A DNA stretch of 64,000 nucleotides, taken from Cherax quadricarinatus. Lineage: Eukaryota; Arthropoda; Malacostraca; Decapoda; Parastacidae. The stretch spans positions 117,501 through 181,500 of the forward strand of contig NW_027195245.1 of NCBI RefSeq assembly GCF_038502225.1. Direction: 5' to 3'. Shown here piece by piece: positions 26,801 through 36,039 of the stretch; the stretch's first letter is position 1; every line of letters starts with the position of its first letter. Both the position numbers and the translations under genes were made by a program. A model generated the notes under the pieces. It searched no databases and was not told the origin of the DNA. It was given only the letters and a program-made list of their open reading frames with translations.

Positions 26801-29620
26801 GACCGTGACAGGTGTCACAACATTCACAGAGACCGTGACGGGTATCACAACACTCACAGAGACCGTGACGGGTATCACAACATTCACAGAGACTGTGACG
26901 GGTATCACAACATTCACAGAGGCCGTGACGGGTATCACAACATTCACAGAGACCGTGACGGGTATCACAACACTCACAGAGACCATGACGGGTATCACAA
27001 CATTCACACAGACCGTGACGGGTATCACAACACTCACAGAGACCGTGACGGGTACCACAACACTCACAGAGACCGTGACGGTTATGACAACATTCACAGA
27101 GACCGTGACGGGTATCACAACACTCACAGAAACCGTGATGGGTATCACAACATTCACAAAGACTGTGACGGGTATCACAACATTCACAGAGACTGTGACG
27201 GGTATCACAACATTCACAGAGACCGTGACGGGTATCACAACATTCACGGAGACCGTGACCGGTATCACAACACTCACAGAGACCGTGACTGGTATCACAA
27301 CATTAACAGAGACTGTGACAGGTATCACAACATTCACAGAGACTGTGACGGGTATCACAACACTCACAGAGACCGTGACGGGTATCACAACAATCACAGA
27401 GACCGTGACGGGTATCACATCATTCACAGAGACCGTGACGGGTATCACAATACTCACAGAGACCATGACGGGTATCACAACACTCACAGAGACTGTGATG
27501 GGTATCACAACATTCACAGAGACCGTGACGGGTATCACAACACTCACAGAGACCGTGACAGGTATCACAACATTCACAGAGACCGTGGCGGGTATCACAA
27601 CACTCACAGAGACCGTGACGGGTATCACAACACTCACAGAGACCGTGACGGGTATCACAACATTCACAGAGACCGTGACGGGTATCACAACAATCACAGA
27701 GACCGTGACGGGTATCACAACACTCACAGAGACCGTGACGGGTATCACAACATTCACAGAGACCGTGACGGGTATCACAACACTCACAGAGACCGTGACG
27801 GGTATCAAAACATTCACAGAGACTGTGACGGGTATCACAACATTCACAGAGACTGTGACGGGTATCACAACATTCACAGAGACCGTGACGGGTATCACAA
27901 CACTCACAGAGACCGTGACTGGTATCACAACACTCACAGAGACCGTGACAGGTATCAAAACATTCACAGAGACTGTGACGGGTATCACAACATTCACAGA
28001 GACTGTGACGGGTATCACAACATTCACAGAGACCGTGACGGGTAACACAACACTCACAGAGACCGTGACGGGTATCACAACACTCACAGAGACAGTGACG
28101 GGTATCACAACACTCACAGAGACAGTGACGGGTACCACAACATTCAAAGAGACCGTGACGGGTATCACAACGTTCACAGAGACCGTGACGGGTATCACAA
28201 CACTCACAGAGACAGTGACGGGTACCACAACATTCAAAGAGACCGTGACGGGTATCACAACGTTCACAGAGACCGTGACGGGTATCACAACACTCACAGA
28301 GACCGTGACGGGTATCACAACATTCACAGAGACCGTGACGGGTATCACAACACTCACAGAGACAGTGACGGGTATCACAACACTCACAGAGACAGTGACG
28401 GGTACCACAACATTCAAAGAGACCGTGACGGGTATCACAACGTTCACAGAGACCGTGACGGGTATCACAACACTCACAGAGACCGTGACGGGTATCACAA
28501 CATTCACAGAGACCGTGACGGGTATCACAACACTCACAGAGACAGTGACGGGTATCACAACACTCACAGAGACAGTGACGGGTACCACAACATTCAAAGA
28601 GACCGTGACGGGTATCACAACGTTCACAGAGACCGTGACGGGTATCACAACACTCACAGAGACCGTGACGGGTATCACAACACTCACAGAGACAGTGACG
28701 GGTACCACAACATTCAAAGAGACCGTGACGGGTATCACAACGTTCACAGAGACCGTGACGGGTATCACAACACTCACAGAGTCCGTGACGGGTATCACCA
28801 CATTCACAGAGACTGTGACGGGTATCGCAACACTCACAGAGACCGTGACGGGTATCACAACACTCAAAGAGACCGTGACGAGTATCACAACATTCACAGA
28901 GACCGTGACAGGTATCACAACACTCACAGAGACCGTGACGGGTATCACAACATTCACAGAGACCGTGACGGGTATCACAACACTCACAGAGACCGTGACA
29001 GGTATCACAACATTCACAGAGATCGTGGCGGGTATCACAACACTCACAGAGACCGTGACGGGTATCACAACAATCACAGAGACCGTGACGGGTATCACAA
29101 CATTCACAGAGACCGTGACGGGTATCACAACACTCACAGAGACCGTGACGGGTATCACAACATTCACAGAGACTGTGACGGGTATCACACCATTCACAAA
29201 GACTGTGACGGGTATCACAACATTCACAGAGACTGTGACGGGTATCACAACATTCACAGAGACCGTGACGGATATCACAACATTCACAGAGACCGTGACA
29301 GGTATCACAACACTCACAGAGACCGTGACAGGTATCACAACACTCACAGAGACCGTGACGGGTATCACAACATTCACAGAGACCGTGGCGGGTATCACAA
29401 CACTCACAGAGACCGTGACGGGTATCACAACACTCACAAAGACCGTGACGGGTATCACAACATTCACAGACACCGTGACGGGAATCACAACACTCACAGA
29501 GACCGTGACGGGTATCACAACACTCACAGAGACCGTGACGGGTATCACAACATTCAGAGACCGTGACGGGTATCACCTCACTCACAGAGACCGTGACGGG
29601 TATCACAAAATTCACAGACT
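11825..29620. repeat. Tandem array C, 30-bp unit, 17.8 kb
   Basis: About 593 copies of a 30-bp unit with core CACAGAGACCGTGACGGGTA followed by TCACAACAT. Units commonly differ by ACATTCAC versus ACACTCAC, in no strict order. Six units are 28 bp long (start with CATTCAGAGA, or CATTCCGAGA at 25833) at 13001, 16299, 16867, 23195, 25833 and 29551. Each is followed by the same rare neighbours (TCACCTCACTC, then CACAAAATTCAC), so large blocks have been copied. A second rare marker, GACGGTTATG, occurs at 14245, 18111, 20241 and 27077. Both strands read open for thousands of codons with only 10-residue repeats such as TFTETVTGIT or HRDRDGYHNI; the 2-bp loss in the 28-bp units switches the frame. I see no start context, no domain and no codon bias supporting translation. 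Confidence 0.97.
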
Positions 29621-29622
29621 CT

Positions 29623-29692
29623 AAGGTTACATCGTTCAATATGTGGTAGTACATGAGAAGGTTACAACTCCAAGGTTACATCGTTCAATATG
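29623..29692 (+). repeat. 21-bp direct repeat at the right edge of array C
   Basis: A 21-bp word beginning AAGGTTACATCG and ending TTCAATATG occurs at 29623-29643 and again at 29672-29692, 49 bp apart. The first copy abuts the last array unit. The left flank of the array carries the related CTAAGGTTAC at 11784-11793. It is probably a relic of the locus before array expansion. Confidence 0.7.
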
Positions 29693-29705
29693 CCGTTAAT
29701 GTATT

Positions 29706-29714
29706 ATTATTGTC

Positions 29715-29808
<94 letters not shown>
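29706..29808. repeat. (TTA)n microsatellite
   Basis: About 100 bp of nearly uninterrupted TTA/ATT trinucleotides. A reading frame through it gives poly-leucine and is not a gene. It sits directly upstream of the LINE C-terminus fragment at 29835. Confidence 0.95.
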
Positions 29809-29811
<3 letters not shown>

Positions 29812-29834
29812 AGAAGCATTAACCATGCTGTGAT

Positions 29835-29928
29835 GGCTATGTGGGTCAGTAGGCCACTAGCAGTAACAGCCTGGGTGACCAGGCAAGCACCAGACGAGCC
29901 TTGCCCAGGGCCCGGCTCTGTGAGTAGA
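29835..29928 (+). pseudogene. C-terminal fragment of a LINE reverse transcriptase
   Basis: The plus strand translates to GYVGQ, an in-frame stop, then ATSSNSLGDQAST and a terminal stop at 29926-29928. This matches the GSYVGLRAASSNSLVDQ tail of the LINE remnant on the minus strand at 50003-50572. It is therefore a short 3' piece of the same family in the opposite orientation. It is non-functional. The flanks hold no further piece that I can recognise. Confidence 0.6.
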
Positions 29929-30271
29929 AAAACCCTTGGAACTCATCAAAAGATAAGCGTAAGGCCCGTAAGGGTCATAAAGTCAATCTAGACACCTTGA
30001 ACATGGATGCCTTCAATGAATCGTTAAAAGTGTAAAGGTTTTTGGGTCAGGCTGAATATAAAGAACGGACGAATGTACTTCAATGGTCAGTGAGGATAAT
30101 GGGACCACTAACTCCTCTGCTAATAAGAACATAAGAACGAAGGAACACTGCAGAAGGCCTACTGGCCCATGCGAGGCAGGTCCAATGCACCCAACCTAGT
30201 CAGGTCAGGTCACATTGACTTAAGTGAGGAACACGGCAACCGACCTGGTAGCACAAGCTATCAGATCTAAC

Positions 30272-33217
30272 TCACACCCACCCACATCTACTCATGTATT
30301 TATCCAACCTATTTTTAAAGCTACACAACGTTCTGGCCTCTATAACGGTACTTGGGAGTTTGTTCCACTCATCCACAACTCTATTACCAAACCAGTACTT
30401 TCCTATATCCTTCCTGAATCTGAATTTTTCCAACTTAAAACCATTGCTGCGAGTCCTGTCTAGGCTAGATATTTTCAGCACACTATTTACATCCCCTTTA
30501 TTTATTCCTGTCTTCCATTTATACACCTCAATCATATCCCCCCTAATTCTACGTCTTTCCAGAGAGTGCAGATTCAGGGCCCTTAGTCTATCCTCATAGG
30601 GAAGGTTTCTGATACATGGGATCAACTTTGTCATCCTCCTTTGTACATTTTCCAGAGAATTTATATCCATTCTGTAATACGGTGACCAAAACTGTGCAGC
30701 ATAATCTAAATGAGGCCTAACCAAGGATGTATAGAGTTGAAGAACAACCTGAGGACTCCTATTATTTATGCTTCTTGATATGAAGCCAAGGATTCTATTA
30801 GCTTTATTGCGAACACTTATGCACTGTTGTCTTGGTTTCAGATTACTGCTAACCAGAACTCCTAAATCTTTTTCGCAATCCGTAATATTAAGATCCACAT
30901 TATTTAGTTTATATGTGGCATGGTTATTGTCCTGTCCAACATTTAGAACTTTGCATTTGTCTATATTAAACTGCATCTGCCACTTTTCCGACCACTGCAT
31001 CAGTCTATTCAAATCTTCCTGGAGTGCTCGAATGTCCTCGTCAGAATGAATTCGACGGCCTATTTTGGTGTCATCGGCAAACTTGCCGATGTCGCTCTTT
31101 ATGCCCTCATCTATGTCGTTTATGTAGATTGTGAACAGCAGGGGGCCCAACACTGACCCCTGTGGAACACCGCTCGTGACGATTCCCCACTCTGATTTCT
31201 CCCCATTTATGCAAACTCTCTGCTGCCTATTTGTCAACCATGCATCTATCCAGGAAAAAATTTCTCCTCCTATTCCATGTGCTTTAATTTTCCTCAATAG
31301 TCTCTGATGTGGGACCCTGTCAAAAGCCTTACTGAAGTCCATATACACAATATCATATTCATTACCATGATCTACCTCCTCAAATACCTTAGTGAAAAAA
31401 GTTAATAAATTCGTAAGGCAGGAACGCCCCTTTGTAAAACCATGCTGAGATTCGTTGATTAATTTATGCTTTTCAAGGTGGCTACGAACTGCCTCGGCAA
31501 TTATTGATTCCATAAATTTTCCCACTATGGAGGTTAGGCTTATTGGTCTATAGTTCGAAGCTAAGGACCTGTCACCTGTTTTGAAAATAGGTATCACATT
31601 TGCCATTTTCCACTTATCTGGCACCATGCCAGTTTGTAGTGATATGTTGAAAAGATTAGCCAAAGGTGTGCTAAGCTCCTCTTTACATTCCTTTAGAACC
31701 CTTGCATACAGTTCATCAGGGCCTGGGGATTTGTTAGGTTTTAATTTATCTATTTGCCTAAGGACCATGTCACTTGTGTCCCTAATAGTGCACAGTTTAT
31801 TATCGTCCTGTTCTACATAATTTATCATTACTGGAATATCGCTGGTATCCTCCTGTGTAAAAACTGAGAGGAAGTATGTGTTAAAAATTCTACACATTTC
31901 CTTATCACTGTCAGTGAGCTGACCCGAGGAACTTTTGAGTGGGCCTATCTTGTCCCTGATCTTACTTCTGTATACCTGAAAGAATCCTTTTGGGTTAGTC
32001 TTCGATTCTCTTGCAACTTTAACCTCATAATCTCTTTTTGCTTTTCTAATTCCCTTTTTTATTTCTCTCTTTAACTGAATATATCGATTTCTTAATTGCC
32101 CCTCTCCTCTTTTGATTTGCCTATATATGCCTCTCTTTTGACCAATCAGATATTTTAATCTATTGTTCATCCATTTAGGATCATTTTTGTTAGATCTGAT
32201 TTCCCTATTTGGAACATAATTTGACTGAGCAGCTAGAACTATGCCCTGGAAAGCATCATATCGGCAACCATCACCACCTACCTGACCCTTAGTCAGATCA
32301 TTCCAGTTCAGCCCACCTAAGTAATTTTTCAGTCCTATGAAATCAGCCAAGCGAAAGTCAGGGACGGAGACTTGATTGCCATTATTAGGGGAATTCCATG
32401 ATATATTAAAACTGAGTGATTTGTGATCACTTTCCCCAAGCTCATCATTAACCTCAAGATTATTAATTAGTGTTTCCCTACTGGCAAGAACCAAGTCAAG
32501 GAGGTTATTTCCCCTAGTTGGCTCTGTCACAAACTGTTTTAAAAAACAATCCTGGATCGTATCAAGAAAGTCACCTGACTCTAAATTTCCTGTCAAATTG
32601 CTCCAGTCAATCTGTCTATAGTTGAAATCTCCCATTAGCACAACATTTTCGTATGTAGATGCCTTACGAATTTCGTCCCATAGAAGTTTACTGCACTCCC
32701 TATCAAGATTTGGGGGCCTGTAAATCACACCCAAAATTAGTTTTTCTCGGCCCTCGAGAAGCTGTAACCATACAGATTCAGTGGCTGACGCTTCTAATTT
32801 AATATCTTGTCTAACACAACAATTTAAATTGTCTCTGACATACATCGCTACTCCACCACCTTTCCTGTTGACCCTGTCAGTGTGGAATAATTTATAGCCT
32901 TGTATGTGACATTCAGAGGGCATCTCTCTATCTTTCAGATTGAGCCAGGTCTCTGTTATAGCAATAATATCTATGTTTCCTGCACTTGCAATTAATCTTA
33001 GCTCATCTATCTTATTTCTTACACTCCTGCTATTAGTATAGTAAACCTTAAGGGAGCTAGTCCCTTGCTGCCCTCTGCTGTCCCCCTTTGTTTGCTGACC
33101 TGATCTATTGTCTTTATTTATAACTTCATGCTGAATGCCTTTTATACATTTACTGTTTCCAACCCAAGTGTTGCAACCTGCTTGTTTCCCACACACACCC
33201 ATACCTCTATCTTCCAT
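30272..33217 (-). CDS. CR1-like LINE ORF2: endonuclease-reverse transcriptase
   Basis: 981 residues, uninterrupted, a normal length for CR1-type ORF2. An APE-type endonuclease covers about 54-270: ITETW with catalytic Glu at 89, GDFN at 196-199, and SDHKS at 263-267 with the Asp-His pair. A basic linker follows (about 345-400). The reverse transcriptase spans about 490-770, with PNKSPGPDE near 494, NYRPISLTS, GFTKGRSC, YMDFSKAFDRV near 625, GVPQGSVLGP near 683 and the catalytic FADD at 713-716. The C-terminal part contains the WKTG and FKNRL motifs shared by all relatives in the window. It would nick target DNA and copy the element RNA by target-primed reverse transcription. No RNase H domain is seen. 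All catalytic residues I can identify are present, so it may be active or recently so. Confidence 0.9.
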   Translation of the reverse strand: MEDRGMGVCGKQAGCNTWVGNSKCIKGIQHEVINKDNRSGQQTKGDSRGQQGTSSLKVYYTNSRSVRNKIDELRLIASAGNIDIIAITETWLNLKDREMPSECHIQGYKLFHTDRVNRKGGGVAMYVRDNLNCCVRQDIKLEASATESVWLQLLEGREKLILGVIYRPPNLDRECSKLLWDEIRKASTYENVVLMGDFNYRQIDWSNLTGNLESGDFLDTIQDCFLKQFVTEPTRGNNLLDLVLASRETLINNLEVNDELGESDHKSLSFNISWNSPNNGNQVSVPDFRLADFIGLKNYLGGLNWNDLTKGQVGGDGCRYDAFQGIVLAAQSNYVPNREIRSNKNDPKWMNNRLKYLIGQKRGIYRQIKRGEGQLRNRYIQLKREIKKGIRKAKRDYEVKVARESKTNPKGFFQVYRSKIRDKIGPLKSSSGQLTDSDKEMCRIFNTYFLSVFTQEDTSDIPVMINYVEQDDNKLCTIRDTSDMVLRQIDKLKPNKSPGPDELYARVLKECKEELSTPLANLFNISLQTGMVPDKWKMANVIPIFKTGDRSLASNYRPISLTSIVGKFMESIIAEAVRSHLEKHKLINESQHGFTKGRSCLTNLLTFFTKVFEEVDHGNEYDIVYMDFSKAFDRVPHQRLLRKIKAHGIGGEIFSWIDAWLTNRQQRVCINGEKSEWGIVTSGVPQGSVLGPLLFTIYINDIDEGIKSDIGKFADDTKIGRRIHSDEDIRALQEDLNRLMQWSEKWQMQFNIDKCKVLNVGQDNNHATYKLNNVDLNITDCEKDLGVLVSSNLKPRQQCISVRNKANRILGFISRSINNRSPQVVLQLYTSLVRPHLDYAAQFWSPYYRMDINSLENVQRRMTKLIPCIRNLPYEDRLRALNLHSLERRRIRGDMIEVYKWKTGINKGDVNSVLKISSLDRTRSNGFKLEKFRFRKDIGKYWFGNRVVDEWNKLPSTVIEARTLCSFKNRLDKYMSRCGWV

Positions 33218-33219
33218 CA
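33215..33219 (-). promoter_or_regulatory. TGATG stop-start overlap between ORF1 and ORF2
   Basis: On the element strand the ORF1 stop TGA and the ORF2 start ATG share one base. Such overlaps allow ORF2 translation by termination-reinitiation, as shown for the related-type LINE SART1 (TAATG). Use here is inference. In the second copy (54443-54458) ORF1 and ORF2 no longer meet this way. Confidence 0.6.
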
Positions 33220-34143
33220 GTTTAAAATCATAGGCATTTCACCAATGGCCTTCTCAATCGAGTCTGCAAGTGCTACTACCCCAGCCCCAGAGAGATGTAC
33301 CCCATCCCTTGCATACATATCATGTTTGCCATAAAAGTTGTTCCAGTTGTCAATGAATGGGATTGCAAGTTCCTTGCAGTATCTGTCTAGCCAGCAATTT
33401 ACACCAATTGCCCTAGACAACCATTCATTTCCTACTCCCCTTCTAGGCAAGATGCTACATATGATTGGGATCCCTCCCTTAGACTTAATGAAATCTATAG
33501 CTGACCTGTACTTATCTAGCAGCTCTTCTCTCCTACCCTTCCCAATATCATTTCCACCAGCACTGAGACAGATAATGGGCTTGTTCCCATTACCTGACAT
33601 GATATTATCCAGCCTGTTGACAATGTCCCCAACACCAGCTCCAGGGAAGCACACTCTATCTCTCATCTTCTTATTCCTATTACAAAAAGCACGGTCAATA
33701 TATCTTACCTGAGAGTCACCAACCACAAGAATGCGCTTACCTCCATTAGCAGGGGCAGTAGTACCCTTACCTTCACTGGCCACTGAAGTACATTCATCCT
33801 GAAGAACAGAGAAGCGATTTCCTACCTTCAGATCTTCACTCTTAACTTTCCTTACTCTGATGCGCCTCCCATTACTGTGAACCACTCGCCACTTGTAGCA
33901 GGTGCTGGACTGCACCTCACTGCTGGTAGCCGTTGCTACCTCCCCAACTACAGCCTCCTCACAGCGAGAGACAGACTGCACCTCACTGCTAGAAGCCTCA
34001 TTCCCCACAACTCCAGCCACCTCACATTCTCTCCCAGACCCATTGAGGTGGACCTTCAGCCTCCTAATCTCCTCCTGGAGAAGCAAGACCTCCTCCTTCA
34101 ACTCTCCAACCTCAATTTTTAAAACACTGCAGAAGCAAGCCAT
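33217..34143 (-). CDS. CR1-like LINE ORF1 protein, coiled coil plus SGNH esterase
   Basis: 308 residues, intact. Residues about 8-35 form a leucine/glutamate-rich coiled coil (VGELKEEVLLLQEEIRRLK), expected to drive self-association. A variable linker follows. Residues about 137-300 are an SGNH/GDSL hydrolase fold: block I GDSQ at 142-145 with the nucleophile serine, a glycine-rich GAGVGD stretch near 168, block III GGND at 196-199, and block V DGVH at 280-283 with the catalytic Asp and His. ORF1 proteins with an esterase are established for CR1-clade elements; the role in transposition, possibly RNP or membrane association, is not settled. The start ATG is at the coiled-coil start and is shared with the frameshifted copy at 55311. 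The stop overlaps the ORF2 start. Confidence 0.88.
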   Translation of the reverse strand: MACFCSVLKIEVGELKEEVLLLQEEIRRLKVHLNGSGRECEVAGVVGNEASSSEVQSVSRCEEAVVGEVATATSSEVQSSTCYKWRVVHSNGRRIRVRKVKSEDLKVGNRFSVLQDECTSVASEGKGTTAPANGGKRILVVGDSQVRYIDRAFCNRNKKMRDRVCFPGAGVGDIVNRLDNIMSGNGNKPIICLSAGGNDIGKGRREELLDKYRSAIDFIKSKGGIPIICSILPRRGVGNEWLSRAIGVNCWLDRYCKELAIPFIDNWNNFYGKHDMYARDGVHLSGAGVVALADSIEKAIGEMPMILN

Positions 34144-34555
34144 GCTTTGTAACCGTCCACACTAATCCCCAAAGCAGCTCAGGGTCTGTGACCTCACGTG
34201 ACGACTGACCACTGACGACTGATAAAGTTAGGAATATCTTTATGGTCAGTGACTCAAAGGTAATCTAAAATTAACCTTGATTTCTACAACGAATAGGAAG
34301 GTGAGACAGAGGATGTTTCCCAGGAACTGGTGTTGGTAACATAGCAGACTGGATAATGTCATGTCAGGGAATGGGAACAAGCCCATTGTCTGACCTTAGT
34401 GCTGCTGGAAACAATATTGGGAAGGGCAGAGGTAGGAGCTGCTGGATAAGTACAGTATAGCTATAGATTTAATTAGGTCTAAGGGAGGGGCCCCTATCAT
34501 AAGTAGCATTTTGCCTAGAAGAGGAGTAGACAATGGATTTCTAGGGCAATTAATG

Positions 34556-34859
34556 GAAGGTGGCCCGGTGGCCTGGTGGCTAAAGCTCCCGCTTCACACA
34601 CGGAGGGCCCGGGTTCGATTCCCGGCGGGTGGAAACATTTCGACACGTTTCCTTACACCTGTTGTCCTGTGTTCACCTAGCAGCAAATAGGTACCTGGGT
34701 ATTAGTCGACTGGTGTGGGTCGCATCCTGGGGCACAAGATTAAGGACCCCAATGGAAATAAGTTAGACAGTCCTCGATGACGCACTGACTTTCTTGGGTT
34801 ATCCTGGGTGGCTAACCTTCCGGGGTTAAAAATCCGAACGAAATATTATCTTATCTAAC
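34556..34859 (+). mobile_element. tRNA-derived SINE inserted in LINE ORF1
   Basis: The first 75 bp resemble a tRNA: a box A-like TGGTGGCTAAAGCTC near 34574 and a perfect box B GGTTCGATTCC at 34612-34622, flanked by complementary CCCGG and CCGGCGGG segments. A tRNA-unrelated body of about 230 bp follows, ending near TTATCTTATCTAACC. On both sides the LINE ORF1 reading continues, so this is an insertion. The anticodon arm is degenerate, so it is not a functional tRNA gene. No clear target-site duplication was found, and the boundaries are uncertain by about 10 bp. Confidence 0.75.
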
Positions 34860-35377
34860 CGCTGGTTAGACAGGTACTGCAAAGGACTTGCACGAGACAA
34901 TATATATTGCAAACATTATATGTATACAAGGGAAAGGGTGCATCTCTCTTGGGCAGGAGTAGTAGCTTATCTTACTGTGTCGAGGGGTTCATTGTTGAGC
35001 CTTCTAGGATTTTAAACTGATAGATAATAGAGGTAAGGGTGTGTGGGAAACAATTAGATTCGACTACGAGGGGTGAAAGTGGCAGAAATTGCCAGGATAC
35101 CTCAAGGATGTGTTCAAAAGAGTTTGTTCATCATAAAGTTACTAATAAATGCAATGGAACTTGTAAATCAAAAAGACACAGCGAGTGACTATCTCTTTGA
35201 AAGTTTATTATACTAATAGGAGGAGCGTTAGAGATAACATAGATGAGCGAAGATTAACTGCATGAGCAGGAAGCATATAAATTATTGCTATAACAGAGAC
35301 CTGGCATAACCTAAGAGACAGAGAAATATTTGCCTTCTAAATGCTACATACAAGGCTTTAAATTGGTGTACACCGAA

Positions 35378-35530
35378 ATGGTTAATTGGAATAACAAAAA
35401 AGGCACAATACCGTGACTGGAACGATACACAAATAACCCGCACATAAAAGAGAGAAGCTTACGACGACCGAAACGTCGTCGTAAGCTTCTCTCTTTTATG
35501 TACGGGTTATTTGTGTATGGTTAATTGGAA
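35378..35530. mobile_element. Fold-back (hairpin) insertion with 14-bp target duplication
   Basis: ATGGTTAATTGGAA occurs at 35378-35391 and 35517-35530, exactly flanking foreign DNA inside the decayed LINE endonuclease. The insert contains a 43-bp inverted repeat (35425-35467 against 35476-35518), with one mismatch and an 8-nt loop (CCGAAACG). A unique lead at 35392-35424 contains GGCACAATACCGTGACTGG. The 14-bp duplication suggests target-primed retroposition. The inverted arm could be a twin-priming product or a genuine fold-back element. Confidence 0.75.
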
Positions 35531-35931
35531 AGGTGGTGGAGTGGCGAAGTATGTCAGAGATAATTTAAACTGTTGCATTAGACAAAATATACAATTAGAA
35601 GCGACAGACACTGAATCCTTTGTCTGCAGTTTCTGGAGAAGTGTAAAAAACTAAATTTGGGTGTGATTTACTGACCCCCAAACCTTGATAAAGAACTTCT
35701 ATGGGACATAATTCATACCCCATCTAGATACGAAAATGTTGTGTTGATTCCAGTAATTTGACAGAAAATTTTGAGTCTAGCGATTTTCATGATATACTCC
35801 AGAGTTGCTTTTAAAAAGAGTTTGTAACAGAAACTAGACTAAACAACCTCTTTGACTTCGTTCTTGCTAACAAAGAATCACTAAATAACAGTCTAGATGT
35901 TAATGATAAGCTTCGGGAAAGTGATCATAAG

Positions 35932-35974
35932 TCAGCCAAGAATAAGTTAGTGTCCCTGACTTATTCTTGGCTGA
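35932..35974. repeat. 16-bp perfect inverted repeat at a deletion junction
   Basis: TCAGCCAAGAATAAGT (35932-35947) is the exact reverse complement of 35959-35974, with an 11-bp loop. The right arm is native LINE coding sequence (VPDLFLAD region). The left arm replaces the expected residues after SDHKS, so it looks like an inverted copy made during repair of a small deletion. Confidence 0.7.
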
Positions 35975-36039
35975 TTTCATAGGACTAAGAAATTATATGG
36001 GTGAGGTGAACTGATGTGATCTGAGAGGTTCTTATCCTT

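Larger units (their letters stand above)
30123..34235 (-). mobile_element. Full-length CR1-like non-LTR retrotransposon
   Basis: A complete two-ORF LINE on the minus strand. ORF1 (33217-34143) and ORF2 (30272-33217) are both open. The 5' leader runs upstream of 34143 to about 34235, judged by loss of similarity with the second copy at 51398-55430. The 3' untranslated part (30123-30271) ends in TTCTTATGTTCTTAT on the element strand, an 8-bp repeat close to the octamer tails known for CR1 elements. The SGNH-esterase ORF1 and FADD-type RT without an RNase H domain fit the CR1 clade. At least four relatives lie in this window. Promoter and target-site duplication were not identified. Confidence 0.88.
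34300..36035 (+). pseudogene. Decayed CR1-like LINE copy, plus strand, with nested insertions
   Basis: Plus-strand pieces of the same family in order. ORF1 esterase remnants lie at about 34327-34545 (MSGNGNKPIV, NIGKGR, SILPRRG) and resume after the SINE at 34860 (WLDRYCK). The ORF1/ORF2 junction lies near 35015-35080 (RGKGVWETI region). The endonuclease runs 35200-35390 (KVYYTN, IIAITETW) and continues at 35530-36020 (GGGVAKYVRDNLN, SDHKS at 35919). Many stops and frameshifts are present. The copy is broken by a SINE (about 34556-34859), a fold-back insertion (35392-35516) and a deletion at about 35932. Its RT half is missing; the minus-strand CR1 fragment starts at 36040. Confidence 0.82.

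Noticed and set aside
11845..29654. Reading frames of 400 to nearly 3000 codons on both strands of array C
   Set aside because: They are pure 10-residue repeats produced by a 30-bp unit lacking stops, open in several frames at once, with no domain, no start context and frame switches at each 28-bp unit.
29653..29991. 112-codon plus-strand frame
   Set aside because: It is mostly poly-leucine from the (TTA)n microsatellite, then runs into a LINE fragment in another frame.
30224..34165. Plus-strand frames opposite the CR1-like LINE
   Set aside because: Antisense shadows of intact ORF1 and ORF2.
34562..34634. Functional tRNA gene
   Set aside because: Box A and B are present but the anticodon arm does not fold properly and the sequence is followed by a SINE body and lies within a LINE.
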